NCBI GenBank assembly: GCA_021805405.1
Contig: JAJZFK010000044.1
Location: 1-5,903 of the forward strand
Source of the DNA: a bacterium
GTDB taxonomy: Bacteria > Armatimonadota > Chthonomonadetes > Chthonomonadales > Chthonomonadaceae
Reading direction: 5' to 3'
Length of the DNA stretch: 5,903 bases
Shown here: piece after piece, positions 1-5,638 of the stretch
Position numbering within the stretch: the stretch's first letter is position 1
Layout of the letters: the number at the start of each line of letters is the position of its first letter
Program-made: the position numbers and the translations under genes
The notes under the pieces: model-generated
Database searches by the model: none
What the model was told of the DNA's origin: nothing
The model's input: the letters and a program-made list of their open reading frames with translations, nothing else

Positions 1-51
1 CACTTCCTTACTGCCTCTGTTTGTTTTGAGCGACGCGATTGACCTGATGAT

Positions 52-786
52 CTACAAACCTCCTCGCAATGATGAACGCCGCCGAAGGAGGGTAAGTGAA
101 GAAAGCGCCATGACTGCGCCAAAAGCCACCGCAGACATTGGGTGAAGGACGTTCGCCGTTGCGGTCTGCCCGCTAGAGGCAGTCAACCCAACAAGCCGTA
201 TATTTCCGTTGCATCCACTTATCGAGTAGTACCTGAACTGTCCACAATCCGGGATCAGCACGCCATCCTTGGCTGTTTTCGCACTAACCTGGCCACTCAT
301 TATGAGCGAACCAGGTACTCCTAAACGATTACTGGCCCACACGTCGTAGCCACCAAATAGTTTATTACTACTTAACAGCATCCTAACCGAATTTGGCCGA
401 TGCAGTTCAAGCTGAGCGGTATCTAATTGCAGAAACGAACGGGTGCCCACCACATATCCTTTAGACCTGACACGACCCGATATGAGCTTCGGATTTCGCA
501 GTTTGGTGTACCCCGCTGTTATGTTCACTTCGCTCGTTATGGCTCCAGTTTGCCAGGTGCCCTGAACAATGTTGCCAATTTCGTCTGTATGCGCTGTAAA
601 GTACCCGCAGAGCTGAACAGATAATGGCCCACTGGCACTGTGCGCATAGTTTATGCTAGGTGCACGAGTTTCCTCCACTAACGCAATGTTTGAGCGCGCG
701 GGCGGTAAACCTAGCATAGCTTGTGCCGGTAATGACGAGACGGCAAGTAAACCTATTATCACAACACCATTCCGAATTTTCACCAT
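52..786 (-). CDS. Secreted protein of the local PEP-CTERM-like family, divergent paralog without the PEP motif
   Basis: This 244-residue protein has no function I can name; it is probably exported and anchored at the cell envelope. Residues 1-23 form a signal peptide (basic start, hydrophobic core, cleavage after A-Q-A at 21-23). The core shares landmarks with the protein at 2413-3138 at almost the same residue numbers: G-Y-F-T-A-H near 61-66, W78-x-T-G, a Y-D-V-W-A-S-N stretch at 147-153 followed by G-x-P-G-S-L, and Y-Y-S-I at 186-189. The C-terminus has a hydrophobic segment (about 217-234) and R-R-R at 235-237, the layout of a sorting tail, but V-L-H-P-M-S stands where the relative has V-P-E-A-S-T. 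Three mature-region cysteines (60, 181, 192) are absent from the relative. ATG at 784-786 was chosen because the signal peptide starts there; the ribosome site (GGGG about 10 nt upstream) is mediocre. The gene seems to be monocistronic. Secretion is well supported; sortase processing is uncertain. Confidence 0.75.
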   Translation of the reverse strand: MVKIRNGVVIIGLLAVSSLPAQAMLGLPPARSNIALVEETRAPSINYAHSASGPLSVQLCGYFTAHTDEIGNIVQGTWQTGAITSEVNITAGYTKLRNPKLISGRVRSKGYVVGTRSFLQLDTAQLELHRPNSVRMLLSSNKLFGGYDVWASNRLGVPGSLIMSGQVSAKTAKDGVLIPDCGQFRYYSISGCNGNIRLVGLTASSGQTATANVLHPMSAVAFGAVMALSSLTLLRRRSSLRGGL

Positions 787-1006
787 TGCTTATTACCCCG
801 CGTTCTGTACTAACCATTGCAAATAACCATGCCTTCGCCCCGCTTCCCGGTATCTTACGGCAACACAAATTTACGCGCAACCCGAATTATACGGTATTGA
901 GGACAGCCGAGCAGATTACCCGCAATTTAGCGGAGTACGGTCGATTGCTGCGAGACCTCTACTGAGCCTGGGACATATCATTTAACGCCGAATACAAATT
1001 CTAATA
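787..1006. other. Intergenic region upstream of the first secreted-protein gene; no gene seen
   Basis: No convincing coding region is present. A plus-strand open frame at 723-965 runs across the start of the neighbouring gene, matches no family I know and has no clear ribosome site. The only notable content is a TATAAT-containing element on the minus strand (878-896), annotated separately. Confidence 0.5.
878..896 (-). promoter_or_regulatory. Putative promoter element upstream of the 52-786 gene (family-wide upstream motif, copy 1)
   Basis: On the minus strand this reads ACCGTATAATTCGGGTTG, with a perfect TATAAT -10 hexamer at 886-891. No good -35 lies 16-18 nt further upstream. The same element in related form (ACCGTATAAGTGCGATTG and ACCGTAATTGTGCGATTG) lies upstream of the two paralogs at 1948-1966 and 3272-3290. 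The distance to the start codon is about 92 nt here and about 133 nt in the other two. Being a promoter is inferred from the -10 match and the recurrence. Confidence 0.4.
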
Positions 1007-1052
1007 GGCCTGGTTCCACGGCAGCCGTCACATGGTGTAACGTAACCAGGGC
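1007..1052 (-). terminator. Inverted repeat downstream of the pseudogene, possible transcript 3' structure
   Basis: The arms at 1007-1015 and 1044-1052 pair as CCTGGTT with AACCAGG (seven perfect pairs, plus two outer pairs around one mismatch). The equivalent position in unit B (2334-2381) also pairs although several arm bases differ, which hints at selection for structure. No U-run follows the stem, so it is not a classic intrinsic terminator. It could be a transcript-end stabiliser. Confidence 0.3.
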
Positions 1053-1083
1053 GAGTGGGAGATTTAGTTAACCTACAACGAAC

Positions 1084-1815
1084 CGATACTGGCTGCTTCG
1101 CGCCAACGCGACGGCGGCGCACTACCGAAGGACCAACCCTTAAAAGCAGACCACTTGGGCCTAAGGTTGTCGAAGCCTCGGGCACCACGAGAGCCTATAC
1201 CTAGACCCGGTTTAAAACGAACACGTCACCATATCTCGAACGTGGTGAGTTAATTTAATAGTGCCCTCCTAATGTCCCTGAGACGAGCCGGTCAAGTTGC
1301 TTTCAGATTCATCCGAAAGGGTTGAAGAAACTGTACCAGCGCACCAGCCTTATTGCTACCCCAAACATTGAAACCCTCATCTTGTTGAATGTTGCTAATT
1401 TTAGCGGTCAGGTTCGTGTATTTAACATTTATGAGGTTGGACACGTTGAACTGTATGAAAGTACTTGGGTTGAAATCTCGTTCTGGCTGGTGTTGTTCAA
1501 TCCCACGCCGATCTCGATTGGGTCGCCAGACGTGTACTCGTTGAACACCTGGGCATTAGAAACGATCCCATCCTTCCAAACGCCATTTACAATATGGTTG
1601 CCCGTATCTGTATTCGGTGCAAAATAACCGTGCGCTAACGCGGTTGGGGCGTTTGGTCCGCCCGTAGTACGGTAGCTATTTGAAGAGATGCCTACGGGGC
1701 AAGCGTTCAATTTCGATGCAAAGTCCCACGTGTAAGTGGTTGCCTGCGCCACCGTCCCAAACGAACTACCCAACGAAATTGCGGACACCATGATCAAATT
1801 TCGAAAATTACGCAT
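1084..1815 (-). pseudogene. Decayed copy of the PEP-CTERM-like secreted protein gene
   Basis: This is a disrupted paralog of the gene at 2413-3138, with nearly the same length (732 versus 726 bp). The start at 1813-1815 (M-R-N-F-R-N) is shared with the intact copy, as is the AGAAGGA ribosome site 11 nt upstream. Residues 1-25 still form a good signal peptide ending A-Q-A. The frame then breaks within 1451-1476 (two extra bases or one lost relative to the intact copy) and the original frame meets TAA at 1429-1431, leaving 128 residues. In the shifted frame homology continues through F-N-V-W-G-S-N, then a TGA at 1292-1294, a poorly conserved stretch with a second frame change, and TAG stops at 1201-1203 and 1195-1197 inside G-D-V-F-V-L-N-R-V-*-V-*. 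The V-P-E-A-S-T-T tail and R-R-R-R follow. The ancestral stop has become TCG at 1084-1086. A truncated secreted peptide could still be made, but a working full-length protein could not. Confidence 0.85.
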
Positions 1816-1826
1816 GCGTGCTGTTT

Positions 1827-1833
1827 TCCTTCT
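1827..1833 (-). promoter_or_regulatory. Ribosome binding site of the pseudogene
   Basis: AGAAGGA on the minus strand, 11 nt before the ATG at 1815. Sequence and spacing are identical to those of the intact paralog (3150-3156), which supports 1815 as the ancestral start rather than an in-frame ATG further upstream at 1896. Confidence 0.65.
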
Positions 1834-1947
1834 GTGTTCGAACAGGAATATAGGAACTGTATGGAGATCAAATTTGCCTCTGCAACTAATCTGCATCAGC
1901 TAGGTTGTATTCGCACGATTATTATGAAGCTAGGTAATTAAATAGCC

Positions 1948-1966
1948 CAATCGCACTTATACGGTG
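1948..1966 (-). promoter_or_regulatory. Family-wide upstream motif, copy 2 (pseudogene)
   Basis: The minus strand reads CACCGTATAAGTGCGATTG, 133 nt before the pseudogene start. It matches the motif before the intact paralog (3272-3290) in most positions and keeps a TATAAG hexamer where the first gene has TATAAT. Its role as promoter or regulator site is inferred from recurrence. Confidence 0.35.
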
Positions 1967-1980
1967 CTTTTGCTTCACGA

Positions 1981-2333
1981 TCAACTTTTCCGGTAATGCT
2001 ACGCGTAGGGTTCTGTCAATAGCTTCATTTGCTAAACCGCAAACCAGGTATGATCAAGTATCAAACAGAGTTAGCAGGCTAGCTTGTCTGCTTTCCACGG
2101 CTACCAGACCACAGAACAAGCGCATGCTCGGTAACCTCTTAGCACGCACAGGAACTTCCGCCGGAACGAAACGCTTCAAACATTTAATTAATGCAGCGGT
2201 GGTGGTCTACAGCCCTACCGAATATTGGTTGGCCAGATCTGACAGATCTACCTATTCGATGCGCGTGAAATTTAATGGAGGAGCGATCCGTAAAAAACGA
2301 ACACACTGTGTAACTCCGGTAGCCGTTGCAAAT
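1981..2333. other. Spacer between the two duplication units; no gene seen
   Basis: I found no supportable gene here. Open frames on both strands (2124-2366 plus, 2184-2465 minus) match nothing I recognise and run into the repeat or the tail of the neighbouring gene. One small perfect hairpin is visible: AGATCT, GAC, AGATCT at 2235-2249. A T-rich run on the minus strand near 2291-2297 lies downstream of the intact paralog and might help end its transcript, but no strong stem adjoins it. Confidence 0.5.
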
Positions 2334-2381
2334 GGCCCCGGTTCCACGGCAGCCGTCGCAGGCTGATTTGGTACCAGGGCC
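2334..2381 (-). terminator. Inverted repeat downstream of the intact secreted-protein gene
   Basis: The outer arms 2334-2345 and 2370-2381 pair over 12 positions with one A-A mismatch and one G-U wobble. An inner stem (CAGCC with GGCTG, 2350-2354 and 2361-2365) nests within. It begins 32 nt after the stop codon at 2413, a usual place for a terminator or 3' stabilising structure, but no U-tract directly follows. Pairing is maintained in the paralogous unit despite base changes. Confidence 0.4.
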
Positions 2382-2412
2382 AGGTGGGAGATTAAGTGAA
2401 CCGTTATTGAAC

Positions 2413-3138
2413 CTATGCAAGCTTCTTCGCGGCGACTCGACGTCGGCGCACCATCGACAGACCACCGATTACGAGAAGTCCACTGAAACCTGCACTTGTT
2501 GAAGCCTCAGGCACTGCCGGAGCATCCACCGAGACGCCGTTCTGAACGAGTACGTTGCCGGACGTCGCGCCAATTGAGTAGTAGTTGTAATTACCGTAAA
2601 GCGGTGCCAGAAAGCTATCCGTTACGTTCGCGCCAGTGGAGTCAGTAAACGTCTTGAGAAGAGATCCAGGTGTCCCGGCGGTGTTGCTACCCCAAACATT
2701 GTAGCCTTCGCCCTGTTGAATACTACTGATGTTGAATGTGAGGTTCGTATATTTTCCGGAAATAAGATTAGCGACATCGAACTGGATAAAATTCGTAACA
2801 CCAATCTCGTTCTGCAAAGTCCCGTTGATCCCTAACCCTGTTTCACCGGGATTTCCGCCTGAGTACTTATCGTAAAGATTACTATCTGTAACTGAGCCTG
2901 TATTCCACACTCCGCTCACTACGTTATTGCCCGTATCGGAATTGTGAGCCGTATAACCGTGCGCAGAAAGAGGCAAGGTATTAGTCGTGTCAAAATATGT
3001 GTGGGACGCGCTCCCCACATTGCCATTGTTTGTGGAGGTTGCGAATACCCAGCTAAACGATTTAGCTTGAGCACCCATCGCTAACGTGCTACCTAACGCA
3101 ACTGCGGACATCACGATCATATTGCGAAAATTACGCAT
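2413..3138 (-). CDS. Secreted protein with PEP-CTERM-like sorting tail (V-P-E-A-S-T variant)
   Basis: This 241-residue protein is probably exported and then handled by an exosortase-type system; its specific role is unknown. A signal peptide spans 1-25 with cleavage after A-Q-A. The mature part is rich in Asn, Ser, Thr and Gly, has no cysteine, and looks like a beta-rich extracellular domain. Landmarks shared with its paralogs are G-Y-T-A-H near 61-65, W78-N-T-G, Y-N-V-W-G-S-N at 146-152 followed by G-T-P-G-S-L-L, and Y-Y-S-I at 186-189. The tail has V-P-E-A-S-T at 209-214, a hydrophobic segment of about 16 residues, then R-R-R-R at 231-234 and a short basic end. This is the three-part PEP-CTERM layout, with Ala replacing the second Pro. 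ATG at 3136-3138 has AGAAGGA 11 nt upstream. It diverges from sufC and is probably transcribed alone. No exosortase gene is in the window. Confidence 0.85.
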   Translation of the reverse strand: MRNFRNMIVMSAVALGSTLAMGAQAKSFSWVFATSTNNGNVGSASHTYFDTTNTLPLSAHGYTAHNSDTGNNVVSGVWNTGSVTDSNLYDKYSGGNPGETGLGINGTLQNEIGVTNFIQFDVANLISGKYTNLTFNISSIQQGEGYNVWGSNTAGTPGSLLKTFTDSTGANVTDSFLAPLYGNYNYYSIGATSGNVLVQNGVSVDAPAVPEASTSAGFSGLLVIGGLSMVRRRRVAAKKLA

Positions 3139-3149
3139 CTGGTTTGTTT

Positions 3150-3156
3150 TCCTTCT
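3150..3156 (-). promoter_or_regulatory. Ribosome binding site of the intact paralog
   Basis: AGAAGGA on the minus strand, 11 nt before the ATG at 3138. The motif and spacing are conserved in the pseudogene copy, which fixes the start codon for both. Confidence 0.7.
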
Positions 3157-3271
3157 GTATTCGGATAGATGACTTAACTACTGATTGAGATTTATATACC
3201 GATGCCTGTTTGATTTGCACCAGCTGCTAACAAATTACATTTGCAGTATATAGAATGACCTTGATTGCTAA

Positions 3272-3290
3272 CAATCGCACAATTACGGTG
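3272..3290 (-). promoter_or_regulatory. Family-wide upstream motif, copy 3 (intact paralog)
   Basis: The minus strand reads CACCGTAATTGTGCGATTG, 134 nt before the start codon. Compared with the other two copies its -10-like hexamer is altered, while the GTGCGATTG part is kept, so the conserved element may be a regulator site rather than the -10 itself. A perfect GATTG/CAATC hairpin (3263-3276) overlaps it. A nearer alternative -10 on the minus strand is TATAAA just upstream of the leader (around 3190-3200). Confidence 0.35.
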
Positions 3291-3397
3291 ATTTGACATT
3301 ATTGGCCACTAAACAGTCATTTTTACGTGCCAAATTTGCTGCTCAATTTAGCTAGGAGATAAATGCCGCAACCTGTTGCCGTCACGAATACCCGTAG

Positions 3398-3423
3398 TTG
3401 TCATAAGAAACTTGTGGTACAAT
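3398..3423 (+). promoter_or_regulatory. Candidate promoter of the suf operon
   Basis: TACAAT at 3418-3423 is a good -10 hexamer and is preceded by TGG, giving the TGn extended -10 form. A TTGTCA lies at 3398-3403, but the 14-nt spacing is too short for a standard -35; an extended -10 promoter can work with a poor -35. The predicted start of transcription is near 3430, leaving a leader of about 95 nt before sufC. Confidence 0.5.
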
Positions 3424-3431
3424 TAGTTCGT

Positions 3432-3456
3432 ATATCCGACTGAATTTGTCGGAGAT
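3432..3456 (+). promoter_or_regulatory. IscR/Rrf2-type operator at the suf promoter
   Basis: This 25-bp site has the perfect inverted repeat TCCGAC (3435-3440) and GTCGGA (3448-3453) around an AT-rich centre, with ATA at its left edge and AT at its right edge. I count 21 of 25 positions agreeing with the type 1 IscR consensus as I remember it (an ATA-flanked GACT, AT-rich middle, AGTC). It sits directly downstream of the -10 and overlaps the expected start site, where a bound repressor would block transcription. In known systems an Rrf2-family [2Fe-2S] protein binds such sites and represses Fe-S assembly genes when clusters are plentiful. The regulator gene is not in the window. Confidence 0.65.
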
Positions 3457-3474
3457 TAAAACGGTCGCCAATGG

Positions 3475-3490
3475 AAAGCCGGTAGGCTTT
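3475..3490 (+). other. Small hairpin in the suf leader
   Basis: AAAGCC, GGTA, GGCTTT forms a perfect 6-bp stem with a 4-nt loop, followed by TTAAA, about 35 nt before the sufC start. It might affect translation or early termination, but the stem is short and half A-T, so no function is claimed. Confidence 0.25.
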
Positions 3491-3525
3491 TAAAGGCGTG
3501 TTGGAATGGGGAGAGTTTTAAACTT

Positions 3526-4296
3526 ATGAGCTTGCTTGAAATTCGTGGTTTAACGGCGCGCGCCGGATCAAAGGAAATTCTGAAGGGTGTCGATTTAAAA
3601 ATTAACGCGGGGGAGGTTCATGCAGTCATGGGCCTTAACGGCTCCGGTAAATCTACGCTCGCTAATGTCCTCTCTGGCAAAGATGATTATGAAGTAACGG
3701 GCGGTGAAATTATGTTTGAAGGTAAGGACCTACTGGAGATGTCGCCTGAAGAGCGTTCGCGGGCGGGCCTCTTTATGGCATTTCAGTATCCTGTTGAGCT
3801 TCCTGGAGTCAACAATACCTATTTTCTGAAAGCAGCGTTAAATGCGGTTCGTAAGGAAAACGGGCTAGACGCACTAGATGCCATGGACTTTATGAAACTG
3901 GTGCGCGAGAAACTCAAGGTCCTCGAAATTGGCGAAGATTTGCTTAAGCGCGAAGTTAACGTAGGCTTTTCTGGCGGTGAAAAGAAGCGAAACGAGATAT
4001 TCCAAATGGCCGTTCTTGATCCGCGGCTGGCTATACTTGATGAGACAGATTCAGGACTGGATATCGACGCACTTCGAGCAGTTGGCAGCGGCGTAACCAA
4101 GCTGCGAGATGGCAAACGCGGCATTGTTGTAATAACTCACTACCAACGGCTCTTGAACTATATTGAGCCAGATTTTGTACACGTGCTAATGGACGGACGC
4201 ATAGTATTATCTGGTACTCGAGAACTTGCGCTCAAGCTGGAAGCGGAAGGATATGCCTGGCTTGAGGACCACGTTAAAACTGTGGCTGCAGTTTGA
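3526..4296 (+). CDS. sufC: SufC, ABC-type ATPase of the SUF Fe-S cluster assembly complex
   Basis: SufC is the cytoplasmic ATPase that pairs with SufB and SufD; ATP-driven SufC dimerisation reshapes the SufBCD scaffold during Fe-S cluster assembly. The 256-residue protein is close to the usual family length of about 250. All nucleotide-binding motifs are visible: Walker A G-L-N-G-S-G-K-S-T at 36-44, Q-loop A-F-Q-Y-P with Q87, the SufC form of the signature F-S-G-G-E-K-K-R-N-E at 148-157, Walker B L-A-I-L-D-E-T-D-S-G-L-D at 168-179 with catalytic E173, and the H-loop histidine at 205. The ATG at 3526 has GGGGAGAG (3508-3515) 10 nt upstream. It is the first gene of the visible operon, behind an IscR-like operator, and sufD follows after 20 bp. 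No defect is seen. sufB does not precede it, unlike in many sufBCDS operons. Confidence 0.97.
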   Translation: MSLLEIRGLTARAGSKEILKGVDLKINAGEVHAVMGLNGSGKSTLANVLSGKDDYEVTGGEIMFEGKDLLEMSPEERSRAGLFMAFQYPVELPGVNNTYFLKAALNAVRKENGLDALDAMDFMKLVREKLKVLEIGEDLLKREVNVGFSGGEKKRNEIFQMAVLDPRLAILDETDSGLDIDALRAVGSGVTKLRDGKRGIVVITHYQRLLNYIEPDFVHVLMDGRIVLSGTRELALKLEAEGYAWLEDHVKTVAAV

Positions 4297-4316
4297 GGGA
4301 AGCAAACGTAAACAAC

Positions 4317-5638
4317 ATGACCAAGGAACTAGATACAAGTACCGTACCATTTGAGACCGACTTTCAGGCCTTTTTGCCGGATCAGCTTGGGGAGCCTGCA
4401 TGGCTTGCAGCACTAAGGGCGGGTGGCTGGGCAACGTGGCAATTAGAAGGTTATCCCGCGAGAAACGATGAAGAGTGGCGCTTCACGCCAATATCAGTAA
4501 TTACTGAGGGTAACTACTGCCGGCCCACATCATTCAATACGAAAGTTTACGAGGAATCCCTGGCTCGGTTAGAGTTGCCTGATGCACTCCTACCGGCGAT
4601 TAGCTTCGTCAATGGCGACCTTGTTCCAGACGCTGGTAACACGATGCAGTTCGTGCATTCGCTTAAGAGCTACAACAATGACGCGTCAAACCCGGTTCGA
4701 CCTGGAGGGCTGGTAAATCACTCGACTGGTAGTTTCGCTGCCCTTAATAATGCCTTTTTAGAGGATGGGGCCGCGATTGTTATACCAGATGGGGTCACAA
4801 CTAGCGATCCTATCGTGGTGCTCTATGCTAATGGTGGTAGCAATGCAGCTTACGCTAATCTGCGGTCTCTCATTTCCGTGGGGCGCAACAGTAGCGCAAC
4901 AGTTATCGAGATATTTACAGGCTCGGCAAACGAAAAGTATTTTGCGAATGTGGTGACGGAAGTATACGTAGACGAAGGCGGGCAGTTCACACATATCCGG
5001 CTGAACCTGGAGGGCGATTCGTCCGCTCATATCGGTAATACAACGGTTTCACTTCAACGGGATTCAGTATTGAGTTCGCACAACATTACCTTTGGCGGTC
5101 TGCTCTCAAGGCATGACATAGTCTGCCGCCTCTTAGGGACTGGCGTAAGCTGTACGGTGAACGGAATCTATCTTGGCCACGGGGAGCAGCTTATGGATAA
5201 TCACACGACGATAGACCACGCAGCTCCACATTGCGAAAGCCACGAGTTGTACAAAGGCATTCTGGGCGATAAAGCGCGGGGAGTTTTCAACGGCAAGATT
5301 TTTGTGCGGCTGATGCACAAAAAACTGATGCAAAACAGACAAATAAGGTTTTACTGCTCTCAAACGACGCTCGTATCAACACGAAACCACAGCTGGAAAT
5401 CCTCGCTGATGACGTAAAGTGCACACACGGGGCAACAGTTGGACAGTTGAGCAGTGAAGCCCTTTTCTACCTTCGATCACGCGGCATTGGAATGAAGGAA
5501 GCACGTGCTATGTTGGTCCAGGCGTTCGCAGGTGACGTGCTCGCCCGCATACCCGTAGAGTCCGTGAAGCAGTATCTTGAGGAACTGTTGCCCGAGATGC
5601 TCCCCCATTCCCCAAAGGATGGAAAGTTGTTAGCATGA
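4317..5638 (+). CDS. sufD: SufD, SUF scaffold subunit, interrupted by an apparent one-base deletion
   Basis: SufD pairs with SufB to form the beta-helical scaffold of SufBC2D, where SufC docks. I chose ATG 4317 over TTG 4293; AGGGA near 4296-4300 is a rather distant ribosome site. The N-terminus has the familiar E-P-A-W-L and D-E-E-W-R-F-T motifs, and D-H-A-A-P-H-C-E-S-H begins at residue 300. After G-K-I-F-V-R (CGG at 5307-5309) the frame goes wrong and stops at 5415-5417, giving 366 residues of which the last 35 are unrelated. Reading from GCT at 5309 restores the family sequence: A-D-A-Q-K-T-D-A-K-Q-T-N, then K-C-T-H-G-A-T, F-Y-L-R-S-R-G-I and a normal C-terminus ending at TGA 5636-5638. 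One added base gives about 440 residues, normal length. The histidine in K-C-T-H-G-A-T (codon 5426-5428) seems to match E. coli His360, reported as important for cluster assembly, so truncation should abolish function. A sequencing error or a recent mutation are both possible. Confidence 0.9.

Larger units (their letters stand above)
990..1980 (-). repeat. Diverged tandem duplication, unit A (contains the pseudogene)
   Basis: This block is homologous along its length to unit B (about 2315-3300), offset by roughly 1.32 kb. Matches seen by eye include the 18-bp identity ggttccacggcagccgtc at 1012-1029 and 2340-2357, the coding regions, identical ribosome-site spacing, and the upstream motif at 1948-1966 versus 3272-3290. 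The edges are approximate because similarity fades gradually. Unit A carries the decayed gene, so the duplication is old rather than an assembly artefact. Confidence 0.7.
2315..3300 (-). repeat. Diverged tandem duplication, unit B (contains the intact paralog)
   Basis: This is the partner of unit A (about 990-1980). Homology covers the downstream inverted repeat, the whole coding region, the ribosome site, the leader and the upstream motif. Coding similarity is high at both ends of the gene and low in the segment equivalent to 1231-1315 of unit A. Boundaries are approximate. Confidence 0.7.

Noticed and set aside
723..965. Plus-strand open frame of 80 codons
   Set aside because: It overlaps the signal peptide region of the minus-strand gene, has no ribosome site or recognisable family, and covers the likely promoter of that gene.
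1322..1627. Plus-strand open frame of 101 codons
   Set aside because: It is antisense to the pseudogene, whose homology to the intact paralog explains the sequence.
2235..2249. AGATCT-GAC-AGATCT hairpin as a regulatory or recombination site
   Set aside because: It is a six-base self-palindrome repeated once, with a 3-nt loop and no other copy or nearby gene start to support a role.
2334..2366. C-D-G-C-R-G-T-G in a minus-strand open frame, resembling a DnaJ-type zinc finger repeat
   Set aside because: It lies in a frame beyond the stop of the neighbouring gene, occurs once per unit only because of the structured downstream repeat, and has no partner Cys motifs.
3471..3485. Four-codon upstream open frame (ATG to TAG) in the suf leader
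   Set aside because: It has no convincing ribosome site and no amino acid pattern suggesting a leader peptide; a frame this short is expected by chance.
3819..4124. Minus-strand open frame of 101 codons inside sufC
   Set aside because: It is a Ser/Arg-rich shadow of the clearly coding sufC frame.
4293..4316. TTG at 4293 as the sufD start, giving a 4-bp overlap with sufC
   Set aside because: No ribosome site precedes it, and the eight extra residues are unlike SufD N-termini. ATG at 4317 fits better, although its ribosome site is somewhat distant.
5298..5312. Programmed -1 frameshifting to make full-length SufD
   Set aside because: The shift is formally -1, and TTT could slip on the T-run, but there is no proper X-XXY-YYZ heptamer and no clear downstream stimulator. 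A single-base deletion restores F-V-R-A-D-A-Q, closer to the family than the slipped reading F-C-A-A-D-A-Q. SufD recoding is not known to me.
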